Below, piece after piece: positions 9,931 through 18,600 of a stretch of DNA of 64,000 nt. This DNA is from Deltaproteobacteria bacterium. GTDB taxonomy: Bacteria; Myxococcota; UBA727; VGSZ01. Below the pieces are notes generated by a model that saw only the letters and a list, made by a program, of their open reading frames with translations, did no database searches and was not told the DNA's origin. The translations under genes were made by a program, and so were the position numbers. Numbering within the stretch: the stretch's first letter is position 1; each line of letters begins with the position of its first letter. The stretch covers positions 124,001 through 188,000 of the forward strand of contig JACOUT010000002.1 of NCBI GenBank assembly GCA_016177705.1, in the 5' to 3' direction.

Positions 9931-11601
9931 ATGGCCGGCAACATCACCAACCGCAGCAACACCACGCCCTCCCGCCGGCCGAACGACGAGCGCCTCGACG
10001 TGCGCAAGTCGGCCAATGCGCGCGAGGTGGCCGCCAACGGGCTGGAGGGCCTGGCGAAGTCGGGCGCCATGGATGTCGAGGATGCTCGCGCAGTGGCGGG
10101 CCAGCTCGACCAGGCGATCACCACGGCCGATCAGGCGGAGCAGACCGCCAACAAGACGGCGAGCCCCGAGGCCCGCTCGCAGGCGCGCCAGATGGCTGCG
10201 AGCCGCGAGACCGGCCTCGCCGCCGCCATGAACGCGCGCCTGCCCGTCGAGCTGCTCGAGGCGACCGAGCTGACCAAGATGCAGGCCGCCAAGGTGGGCT
10301 ACACCGCCGTCAAGGAGATGGAGCCGCTCGTCACCGAGATGGAGAACATCGCGGGCGCGCGCGCGCGCGTCGGCGAGGAGATCGCGGGGCTCGAGGGCAA
10401 GAAGACGCGCACGCCCGGCGAGGATCTGTTGCTGGAGGCCAAGCGCCAGCAGGCCGACGCGCTCGACGCCACCTCGACGGTGCTGCGCCAGCGCGTCGAC
10501 ACGCTGCGCGCCACCAAGGACGCGGCCATGAACCGCGAGGAGGACGGCGGCCTCGCCTTCACCGAGGCCGAGGCCGCCCAGCTCACGAGCGCGACACAGG
10601 CGACCGACGTCGCCGCGGTGGCCGCCGCCACCAAGGGGCGCGGCGCCGACGCCGCCGTGGCCATGGCGCTCGAAGCGGTCGCATCCGAGCAGGGAAACGC
10701 CCCGGCGCTCGCCAACACCAGCGCCACCGCGCTCTCGTCGGGCGCTACCGGCGTCGAGCCGCCGGCCGACGGCAAGACCCTGCCCGCGGGCGACTCGGTG
10801 ACCGTGAAGAAGGGCGACTGGCTGACCAAGATCGCGGCCGGCCATAAGAACGCCGACGGCTCGCCGGTGACGCTCGAGCAGCTGCTCGACACGCCCGGCA
10901 ACGAGAAGTTCCGCGCGAAGCCCGACCTGATCCACCCGGGCGACGTCGTCAAGCTGCCGGCGGGCGCGGTGCGCGCCGAGGACTGGAAGCCCGCGGTCGA
11001 CCCGAAGGCCAACGAACCCGCGACCAGCAACGTCCCGAAGAAGCCCGCGGGCAAGCCCACGCTCGGCCTGTCGTCCACCACGGCGAAGAAGCCGCTCGAC
11101 GCGGCCGCCATCAACGAGAGCGTGGCGCGCTCGAACACCCAGACCAAGACGCTCGGCGACGTGCGCCAGGCGGTGCTCGACGACGGCGTGGGCGGGCTCG
11201 ACGCCAAGGTCGACGCCAAGCGCATCAGGTCCGAGGCGGACGCGGTGATCGGGCGCCACCAGGGTAGGAAGGAGCAGGTGCAGCGCGTGGGCGCCGAGAT
11301 CGACGCCGAGATCAAGGATCTGTCGGCGCGCACCAACCGCACGCCCGGCGAAGACGCGTTGCTCGCCGCCAAGCGGGCGCAGCGTGGCGAGGTCGACACG
11401 CTGGTGCGCGCGCTCGACGGCAGCATCTCGTCCTTGCAGCAGCTCAAGGCCGACGCGAGCGACGGCAAGATCACCGACGGCGAGGCCAAGGGCATCGTCT
11501 CGCGCTACCAGGCGAAGCAGCGCGCGGTGCAGGAGTCGGTGGCGGCCGGCATGACCGCGAGCGATCTGCTCGGCAAGGCGTACGATCAGCTGCGCCGGTA
11601 G
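9931..11601 (+). CDS. LysM-domain protein with internal duplication, no signal peptide
   Basis: A 556-residue protein beginning MAGNITNRSNTTPSRR, preceded by GAGGGG about 7 nt from the ATG. No signal peptide or membrane segment is visible. Residues about 288-348 form a LysM-like module (VKKGDWLTKIA ... IHPGDVVKLPAG), suggesting glycan binding. The flanking helical regions share a duplicated element: KTRTPGEDLLLEAKRQQ near residue 165 and TNRTPGEDALLAAKRAQ near 472, each followed by a coiled stretch and an EF-hand-like D.GK.TDGEAKG or similar segment. I do not recognise the whole protein. It resembles, in architecture and lack of export signal, the GH19 protein at 38318-39961. It ends 16 bp inside the convergent mutH gene. 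Confidence 0.75.
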   Translation: MAGNITNRSNTTPSRRPNDERLDVRKSANAREVAANGLEGLAKSGAMDVEDARAVAGQLDQAITTADQAEQTANKTASPEARSQARQMAASRETGLAAAMNARLPVELLEATELTKMQAAKVGYTAVKEMEPLVTEMENIAGARARVGEEIAGLEGKKTRTPGEDLLLEAKRQQADALDATSTVLRQRVDTLRATKDAAMNREEDGGLAFTEAEAAQLTSATQATDVAAVAAATKGRGADAAVAMALEAVASEQGNAPALANTSATALSSGATGVEPPADGKTLPAGDSVTVKKGDWLTKIAAGHKNADGSPVTLEQLLDTPGNEKFRAKPDLIHPGDVVKLPAGAVRAEDWKPAVDPKANEPATSNVPKKPAGKPTLGLSSTTAKKPLDAAAINESVARSNTQTKTLGDVRQAVLDDGVGGLDAKVDAKRIRSEADAVIGRHQGRKEQVQRVGAEIDAEIKDLSARTNRTPGEDALLAAKRAQRGEVDTLVRALDGSISSLQQLKADASDGKITDGEAKGIVSRYQAKQRAVQESVAAGMTASDLLGKAYDQLRR

Positions 11602-12317
11602 CGCTCGTCGCCCTGCAAGAAGGTCGCGTCGAGGATGCGCTGGCCGAAGGCGCGGCGCAGGTAGAAGCCGAGCGGCCGCGTCAGGTAGGGCTCGCCATCC
11701 GAGGCGATCGCGCGCCGTAGCTGCTCCGCGTCCCGCCCTTTGGGCCGCAACTGCAACACGCAGCCCCGACGCGCGCTGCGTGGCGACGCCAGGCCGTGCG
11801 CCACCAGGTCCGCCAGGTCCTCCCAGTCGCGGCGCAAGAGCGCTTCGTCCTCGTCGCTCGGGCTCCACAAAAACGGCGTGCCGACGCGCCGAGCCAATAG
11901 CGCCGACGCGTCGACGTCGATGGGCACGAACAGCACGCGCGCGAGCCGCGCACGCACCCGCGAGGTGACCCAGGTCTCCCGCAACAGCGCCGTGGGCGTG
12001 GCGCTGCACACCCAGGTGGACTCGCGCAGGCGGCCACGCACCACCGGCAGCGTCTTGACCTCGATGCCGAGCGCCGGCAGGTCGGGCTCCGGCGACGACG
12101 ACGGCGCGATGCCGAGCGCGCGCTCCACCAGCGTGCCCATGGCGCCCTTGCCGCGAAGTGACACGCCCCGAAGCGGCGCGCCGCGTGCCACCGGCACGCG
12201 CGCGAAAACCCCGCGCGGCAGCTCCGCGAGCGCGCGGCCGGCGAGCGCTTGCGCACGCGCGACCAGCGCCGCTTCGCTCAGCTCCGTCACGGGGGTGACC
12301 GTCACGGGTGTGACCAT
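11586..12317 (-). CDS. mutH: MutH-type methyl-directed mismatch repair endonuclease
   Basis: A 243-residue protein; E. coli MutH has 229. The ATG at 12317 is chosen because MVTPV...TELSEAALVARAQALAG then aligns with the MutH N-terminus. The catalytic D-x6-E-x-K motif is intact: Asp79, Glu86, Lys88 in DLPALGIEVKTLPV. Further MutH-like blocks follow: RESTWVCSA, WVTSRVRARLARVLFVPI, RVGTPFLWSPSDED, LQLRPKGRDAEQL and PLGFYLRRAF. MutH nicks the unmethylated strand at hemimethylated GATC when activated by MutL. No mutS, mutL or dam is nearby. The next in-frame ATG lies upstream at 12410 but would add 31 residues absent from the family. A 15-bp tandem repeat encodes the VTPVTVTPVT start. Confidence 0.9.
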   Translation of the reverse strand: MVTPVTVTPVTELSEAALVARAQALAGRALAELPRGVFARVPVARGAPLRGVSLRGKGAMGTLVERALGIAPSSSPEPDLPALGIEVKTLPVVRGRLRESTWVCSATPTALLRETWVTSRVRARLARVLFVPIDVDASALLARRVGTPFLWSPSDEDEALLRRDWEDLADLVAHGLASPRSARRGCVLQLRPKGRDAEQLRRAIASDGEPYLTRPLGFYLRRAFGQRILDATFLQGDERYRRS

Positions 12318-12399
12318 AGCCGCACGGCATGCGGATCGGTACGTGCTAAGGCGACGTCCGTCGCGGCCGAGCGCCGCGCGCGTCACCAAGGGGTGTTCC

Positions 12400-13602
12400 A
12401 TGCAGGCCATTCACCGCCGTCTCCTCGAGTCGCTCGTCGTCGCTGTGCTCGTGCTCGTCGCCGCCTGCCCCGCCGAGGATCCCGACGGCCGCGAGGGCGA
12501 GGGTGAGGGTGAGGGTGAGGGTGAAGGCGAGGGCGAGGGTGAGGGCGAGCCCGACACCACGCCGCCGGCCGTGGTCGGCGCGACGCCGAACGGCGCGCTG
12601 CCGTCCGGCACCACCACCACGACGTTGACCATCACCACCGACGAGCCGGCGAGCTGCCGGTACGACGACGCCGATGGGGACTACGGCGAGCTGACCGGCG
12701 GCATGGACGGCGAAGGCACCGAGCACACGGCGGCGCTCGCCGGCCTGGTCGACGGCACCAGCTACCGCTACTACGTGCGCTGCGCCGACGACGACGGCAA
12801 CGTGATGGCGTCGAGCTACCAGGCGACCTTCCGGGTGGCCGCGGGCAGCGTCACCATCCTGTGGACCGACGACATCCAAGGCACCTCGGCGCTGCTCGGC
12901 TTCGATGGCTTCACCGTCGAGCACCCCATCGGCAACAGCGTGACCCCGTCGGACGCCAACGGCGCCAACCTCGGCCGCGTCGCCGATCCGCTCGGCGGCG
13001 GCGGATCCGCCATGCGCCACTTCGCCATCTTCGACGCCGGCGGGGCGCGCGCGCAGGCGGGCCTGTACGGCGACGTCAACACCATCTTCGGCGACCAGGC
13101 GACCAGCCCCGAGGGCGTGTGGGTGGCGCAGGAGCTGTACTTCCCCGAGGCCATCAGCGCGCAAGACGACCCGTGGTGCTGGATCTCGCTGTGGGACTGG
13201 CACTCGGTGACGGGCAACCGCGCGCAGCGCTGGCACTCCAGCCCTGCGCTCTTGTTGGCGCGCGACGGCTCCATGCGCGTCGAGCTGGTGTGGGCCGACC
13301 AGTCCGAGGCCATCAACGGCGGGCCCCAGGCGTCGACCATCGCCATGCCGGTGGGGCGCTGGTTCGACCTCGAGATGCACTACCAGTGGGTCGACTCGCC
13401 CACCGGTACGGTCTCGGTGTGGATCGACGGCGAGCTGGCGGTGGAGGAGACCGACGTGCAGACCACCGACGGCACGCACGCGATGGTCGAGACCTACATG
13501 AAGTTCTACGGCTCCGATCAAGGGCACACGCCCTGGTCGCCGACGCCGACGCTCAAGTACACGCGCAACGTGCGGGTAGCTGGCGAACGCATCTGGCGTT
13601 AG
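12400..13602 (+). CDS. Lipoprotein with Gly-Glu linker, Fn3-like and lectin-like fold domains
   Basis: A 400-residue protein from ATG 12400. The N-terminus MQAIHRRLLESLVVAVLVLVAAC is a lipoprotein signal with lipobox VAAC (Cys23). A Gly-Glu tract follows. Next comes an Fn3-like segment (TPPAVVGATPNGALP ... TSYRYYVRCADDDGN), a common bacterial surface module. The last about 250 residues, with VWVAQELYFPE, GRWFDLEMHYQW and GTVSVWIDGELAV, resemble concanavalin-type jelly rolls of the polysaccharide-lyase or LamG kind, so carbohydrate binding or cleavage is possible. No catalytic residues can be assigned by eye. It is likely cell-surface anchored, with the Gly-Glu tract as spacer. It is divergent from mutH. 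Confidence 0.8.
   Translation: MQAIHRRLLESLVVAVLVLVAACPAEDPDGREGEGEGEGEGEGEGEGEGEPDTTPPAVVGATPNGALPSGTTTTTLTITTDEPASCRYDDADGDYGELTGGMDGEGTEHTAALAGLVDGTSYRYYVRCADDDGNVMASSYQATFRVAAGSVTILWTDDIQGTSALLGFDGFTVEHPIGNSVTPSDANGANLGRVADPLGGGGSAMRHFAIFDAGGARAQAGLYGDVNTIFGDQATSPEGVWVAQELYFPEAISAQDDPWCWISLWDWHSVTGNRAQRWHSSPALLLARDGSMRVELVWADQSEAINGGPQASTIAMPVGRWFDLEMHYQWVDSPTGTVSVWIDGELAVEETDVQTTDGTHAMVETYMKFYGSDQGHTPWSPTPTLKYTRNVRVAGERIWR
12493..12549 (+). repeat. Hexanucleotide repeat encoding a Gly-Glu tract
   Basis: GAGGGT/GAGGGC hexamers in tandem encode alternating Glu and Gly just after the lipidated Cys of the lipoprotein at 12400. The unit is two codons, so unit gain or loss keeps frame and only changes linker length. 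The same repeat type occurs in three other lipoprotein genes in this window. Confidence 0.9.
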
Positions 13603-13671
13603 GCCGGCGGGACGCCGTGGCACGCAGCGTCGACGTTGGCCTCCGGGCGGGACACCGATACGCTCCCGCCC

Positions 13672-14838
13672 ATGCTCGCCTCCATCGCTGTGTTCGCGCT
13701 GCTTCCGACCGCCGACCCGGCGTCCCCCCCGTTGAAGCCCGAGGTCGACGCCGCCTGGGTCGCGCGCATGGACGCGCTGGCGGTGTCGCTCGCGGCCATC
13801 CTCCCCGAAGTGGCGATGCCGACGCCCACCGACGCCGCCGCGCGCAGCGCGCGCGACGAGCGCTTGCGCCAGCACGCGCGCTCGCTGGCCGCGCTGGCGC
13901 ACGGCGTCGCCAACAGCGAGCGCCTGCCCGACAGCGACCCCACCGTGCCGCTGTTGTCCGCCAAGCTCGAGGCGTCGGTGGCCGAGCTGGCCAAGCGCGA
14001 CGGCGAGCGCCTCAAGGACGCCGTCTTCGTGGTCGCCGCCACCTGCATCGGCTGCCACACCCGCACCGACCGCGGCGCGCCACGCCCGCGCACGAGCTTG
14101 GCGCCCGTCGACACCAAGCTGCCGGCGTGGCTGCGCGGCGACGTGCTCTCGGCCACGCGGCGCTTCCAGGAGGCGCGCGCCGCCTACCGCGTGGCGGTGG
14201 CCGACGAGAAGCTGGCCGAGGCCGAGCCCACGCTGTGGGAGCGCGCGGTCAAGCGCGCGCTGGTGCTCGACGTGCGGGTAGCGCGCGATCCGCAGGCCGC
14301 GCTCGAGGTGGTGGAGCGCGTGCTGGCGACGCCGGCGGGGCAGCCCCTGTGGCAAGACGCCATCGGCTGGCGCGGCAGCCTGCGACGCTGGGCTGGTGAG
14401 AAACCAAACCCCGACTCGGCTGCCGAGCTCGAGGCCAAGGCCGAGCGCCTGCTCGACGAGGCCGCCGGGCTCGAGCGCACGCCCGACGGCAGCGGCGCCG
14501 ACATCCTCTACCTGCGCGCCACCGCCGCGCTGCACGAGCTGTTGGCGCGCGCGCCGGCGCCGGCGGTGCGCGCGCAGGCACTCGCCGGCCTCGGCCTCGC
14601 CTACGAGAAGCTCAAGGACGTCGACATCTGGGCGCTCTACGCCACCTACGACGAGGCGTGCATCGAGGCCGCGCCGCACTCGCTGTTGGCGGGCGAGTGC
14701 TTCACGCGCCTGGAGCGCGCGCTCAAAGAGGACTACCTGGGCAACGCGGGCGGCGCCTTGCCGGCCGACCTCGACGCCAAGCTGACCCGGCTGCGCGCGC
14801 TGGCGGCGCCGACGCCGGCGACCCCCAAGGGGATCTAG
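13672..14838 (+). CDS. Secreted protein with one CxxCH haem-c motif and TPR-like helical region
   Basis: From ATG 13672 the protein has 388 residues and an N-terminal hydrophobic signal (MLASIAVFALLPTADPASP). An in-frame ATG at 13636 would bury that signal. One CIGCH motif at residues 125-129 is the covalent haem-attachment signature of c-type cytochromes, within a four-helix-like region (cytochrome-c'-like by appearance). A long C-terminal part of Ala/Leu/Arg-rich helices (RFQEARAAYRVAV, LYLRATAALHELL, ALAGLGLAYEKLKD) looks TPR-like. Export would be needed for haem attachment, consistent with the signal. A distal Met or His ligand is not evident. It could be a periplasmic electron carrier or sensor; exact role unknown. 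Confidence 0.7.
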   Translation: MLASIAVFALLPTADPASPPLKPEVDAAWVARMDALAVSLAAILPEVAMPTPTDAAARSARDERLRQHARSLAALAHGVANSERLPDSDPTVPLLSAKLEASVAELAKRDGERLKDAVFVVAATCIGCHTRTDRGAPRPRTSLAPVDTKLPAWLRGDVLSATRRFQEARAAYRVAVADEKLAEAEPTLWERAVKRALVLDVRVARDPQAALEVVERVLATPAGQPLWQDAIGWRGSLRRWAGEKPNPDSAAELEAKAERLLDEAAGLERTPDGSGADILYLRATAALHELLARAPAPAVRAQALAGLGLAYEKLKDVDIWALYATYDEACIEAAPHSLLAGECFTRLERALKEDYLGNAGGALPADLDAKLTRLRALAAPTPATPKGI

Positions 14839-14845
14839 CCGCCAG

Positions 14846-15286
14846 CTAGCCGCGGACCTCGATGCGCGTCTCGCCGATGCGCACGAGATCGCCGAGCGAC
14901 AGCTCCGACGAGCTGGTGCGCTTGCCGTTCAGAAAGGTGCCGTTGGTGGAGGCCATGTCGAGCAGCGAGGCGCCTGCCTCGTCGACGAAGATCATGGTGT
15001 GGCGCTGGCTGACCGCGTCGTCTTGCAGGCCCACGTCCATGTCGCGCTCGAAGCTGGTCAGAAGCGCGCGCGCGCCCTGCTTCTGCGGCGAGGCGCGGAT
15101 CTTGAGGTGGCGCGCCACCGTCTTTTCGTCCTCGTCGGTCAGCTTGTGCGCCGAGTGCTGCGTGATCATGCCGGTGGCGCCCACCAGCGTCTGGCTCCGG
15201 CCGATCATCACGCAGTGGCCGACGTTGACCACGATCGAGCGACCGAAGTCCTTGCCCTTGACGACCACGAGCACCGCGCGCTTCAT
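14846..15286 (-). CDS. FHA-domain protein with long insertion
   Basis: A 146-residue protein consisting of one forkhead-associated domain, which binds phosphothreonine. The core motifs are present: MIGRS near residue 30, VSQRHTMI near residue 94 and STNGTFLNGK near residue 115. The stretch between GRS and SQRH is about 60 residues, much longer than the usual 15-20, and is helical and charged. FHA proteins commonly read the output of Ser/Thr kinases; a kinase gene lies at 19172-21091 on the same strand, with an AsmA-like gene between. No other domain is present, so it may act as a small adaptor. Confidence 0.85.
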   Translation of the reverse strand: MKRAVLVVVKGKDFGRSIVVNVGHCVMIGRSQTLVGATGMITQHSAHKLTDEDEKTVARHLKIRASPQKQGARALLTSFERDMDVGLQDDAVSQRHTMIFVDEAGASLLDMASTNGTFLNGKRTSSSELSLGDLVRIGETRIEVRG

Positions 15287-15353
15287 GGGGTCGATCTAGC
15301 ACGACGGCGGCCGGATCGGAGGCCCGGCGTGCCCGTCTCGTGGGCTCGCCGCG

Positions 15354-15623
15354 CTACTTCCGCTCGGGGGTGAAATCGGGCGGCGCGTTGCTGCCCGCGC
15401 CCCAGAAGAACTGCTCGCACTGCTGCTTGAGGATCTGCCGCGATGACTTGTCGGACAGGTCGATGCGGTACTCGTTCATCAACATCTTCTGGTGCTCGAG
15501 CCACTGCTCCCACGCCTCGGCCGACACCGACTCGAAGATCCGCTTGCCGAGCTCACCCGGGATGGGGGGCTTGTCGAGGCCGGGGGCCTCCTTGCCGAGC
15601 TTCACGCACGTGACCGTCCGCAT
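15354..15623 (-). CDS. yggX: Fe(2+)-trafficking protein YggX
   Basis: An 89-residue protein matching YggX in length and in the hallmark blocks PGELGKRIFESVSAEAW, WLEHQKMLMNEYRI and a C-terminal FTPERK. The conserved N-terminal Cys (MRTVTCVKLGKEAPG) is present. The start at 15623 is chosen over an upstream in-frame codon because it fits the family and has GAGGTGG about 5 nt upstream. YggX protects iron-sulfur clusters from oxidation and helps iron delivery. It is a stand-alone gene downstream of no obvious operon, divergent from the AsmA-like gene with a 45-bp gap. Confidence 0.94.
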   Translation of the reverse strand: MRTVTCVKLGKEAPGLDKPPIPGELGKRIFESVSAEAWEQWLEHQKMLMNEYRIDLSDKSSRQILKQQCEQFFWGAGSNAPPDFTPERK

Positions 15624-15668
15624 GGCACCACCTCGCACCGTCCAACCTTCTACCGTATACCGCGCGAC

Positions 15669-18600
15669 ATGAAGAAGAAGATCCTGCTCGCGTTCGGCGC
15701 GGTCTTCGGCGTGCTCGTCCTCGTCGTCATCGGCGCCGTGGTCCTGATCGACCCCGAGCAGCTCGTCAACGAGAAGAAGGACGCGCTCCTCAAGGATCTC
15801 TCGACCACCATCGGGCGTGAGGTCACCGCCGGCAAGGTCACCGCCTCCCTGGGCAGCCAGCTCAAGGCGCGCGTGGAACAGGTACAGATCGCCGGCCTGC
15901 CCGGCAAGCAGCCGGCGCTCTACGTGGGCGCCGTCGACGTGCGCTTCTCACTGGTGCGCGCGCTGTTGTCGTTCGGTCGCGACCTGCACGTCGAGCGCTT
16001 CGGCATCAAGGGCTTGCAGCTGCGCGCTGCGCGCGACAGCGACGCGCGCTGGGATTTTCAGGACATGCTCGACAAGCTGGCCGCCGACGAGGCCGCGCCC
16101 AAGGAGCCCAAGGAGCGCGGCGACCAGTCGTTCCTGCAGGGGGCGCGCATCGCCGAGCTGGTCATCGAGGACGGCGTGCTCGAGCTCGACGACAAGGTGC
16201 TCGGCCGCCCGCTACAGGCCTACGACGTCGACATCCAGACCAGCGACGTGGTGCTCGGCGACCCGCTGATGGTCTCGCTCCACGCCATGTTGCGGGACGG
16301 TCAGCGCGAGAGCCCCATCGACGCCAAGGCGCGCCTGGCGGTCTTGCCCAAGGATCTCTCCTTCGATCCCCTGCCCGACCTCGAGCTTGACGCCAAGCTG
16401 CTCGACGTCGACCTCGGCGCCTGGGGCGCGCTCTTGCCGGCGGACGCGCCCGCGCCGGTGCGCGGCACGCTGCGCACCTCGCTCAAGGCGACGCTCAAGG
16501 ACGACCTGCAGCGCATCGCCGTCGACGGCACCATCAACGCGCGCGAGCTGGTGCTGCGCGACGCGCTCTCGCCCCTCGCCACCGCCGCCGAGCGCGCCGC
16601 GGCGCCTCGCGGCCGACCGCTGTCCGCCGACATCGAGCTGGCGCTCGAGCGCGACGCCAAGGAGCAGCGCACCAAGGTCAGCAAGCTGACGCTCAAGGGC
16701 AGCGGGCTCGATCTGGCAGCGACGTTGGAGGCCAAGGGCAGCGGGCTCGCGGGCCTCGAGCAGGCCGACGTCAAGGCGAGCGCGCAGGACCTGGCGGCGC
16801 TGTTGCAGGCGCTGCCGCCGTCGCTGCGCGGCCTGCCGGACGAGGCGAAGATCGAGGGGCCGATGCAGGCGCACCTGACGGCGGCGGGGGAGAGCCTCGA
16901 TCTGAGCGTCAACCTAGACGCCGCGCGCGTGCGCTACCTCGACGTACCCGACGACAAGACCGTGGCCGAGGCGACTGCGGCGCTTTTCGACAAGCCCGCC
17001 GGGCGACCGCTCAACGTCACGCTGCACGGCAAGCGCACCCGCTCGGCGCTCGACGTCGACAAGCTCGAGCTGGTGCTCGACACCGCCAAGATCGCCGGCA
17101 CGCTCTCCCTGCCGACGGAGAAGGGCGCGCCGCTCGTCGCCGACGTCGCGAGCGGCCCGGTGCAGCTTGCCTCGCTCAAGAGCCTGGCGCCGCCCTTCGC
17201 CGAGGCGCTCGGCAAGGGCCAGCGCGTCGACGGCACGGTGGAGCTGAAGGTGATGGCGCTCTCCGACGGCGGCAAGCAGGTGGCCGACGCCGCGCTCGAG
17301 CTGCGCGCGCTCGACGTCAACCTGGCGTCGACCACCATGCGCGGCGCCGGCTCGATCACCGTCAAGGCGCAGCCCCAGGGCGGCGACGTCGATCTGACCG
17401 TGCTCGCCAACCTCGACGGCCTGTCGGTCACCAAGCGCGCCGCCGACGGCAGCACCACGCTGTCGAAGCCGGCGGGACTGCCGCTGCGGCTCGACGCCGT
17501 CGCCAAGAAGACCAAGTCGCGCGCCGACTTCTCCAAGCTCGCGCTCGCCATCGGACGGAGCACGCTCAACGGGCGCGGCAGCATCGCCGATCCCGACAAG
17601 GAGGCCTCGCGCCTCGACATCGACCTCGGCCAGGTGCAGCTCGGCTTCGACGACCTGCGCCAGACCATCCCGGGCGCAGCCTCGCTACCCGCGGGCGGGC
17701 GCCTCGCCGGCAACGTCAAGCTGGCGGGCGGCACCTCGAGCGAGACGCTGGCGGTGGACGCGCGCGGGCTCAACGTCGCCTTCGGCTCTTCGCGGTTTGC
17801 GGGCGACGTCAACCTGAAGAACCTGTCGACCCCCGTGCTCGACGTGAAGCTGACGCAGATCGACCTCGCCTTCGACGACGTGCGCGGCCTGTCGGCGAGC
17901 GCCGCCGACCTGCCGCCGGGCGGGCGCCTCAAGGGCACGCTCACCATGAGCGGCGACACCAAGAAGAGCGCCAGCGTCAAGGCCGGGCTCAAGATCGACA
18001 GCCTGACCGCCGCCGACAGCTCGCTCAAGGGTCAGATCGAGATCGAGAACCTCGACAAGCCCCGCTTCGAGCTGACGCTCACCGCCGACAAGCTCAACGT
18101 CGACAAGCTGCGCGAGGCCTTCTCCTCGGACACGGACGAGAAGACCAAGAAGAAGAAGGACGACAACCCGCACGGCCTGTCGAAGGAGACGCGCGCCTTG
18201 CTCGCCGACGTCAACGGCAAGGGCTCGCTCAACGCCGCGCGCGCCATCGTCAAGGGCATCCCGGTGACCAACTTCAAGAGCGCGCTCACCATGACGCGCG
18301 GCAAGCTCAAGTTCGACACGCTCGAGTTCGGCCTGTACGGCGGCACCATGACCGCCACCGGCAGCGCCATCGACCTGCCCGCCGAGAAGACCGGCTACGA
18401 CCTCAAGCTCGCCGGCAAGGACATCGACTTCGGCGCCGCCATGGCGGAGCAGACCGGGCTCGGGCGCATCTTCTCCGGCTCCATCTCGCCCAAGCTCGAG
18501 GTCAAGGGGCGCGGCCTCGCCGCCGGCGACTTCGCCATCTCCGCCGAAGGCCCGGCCGAGATGAAGTTCAAGTCGCTCTCCATCAGCACGCTCGACCTGC

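Noticed and set aside
9844-12330. 828-residue leftward open frame across the LysM gene
   Set aside because: Shadow of the LysM and mutH genes; Arg/Ala/Gly-rich with no domain.
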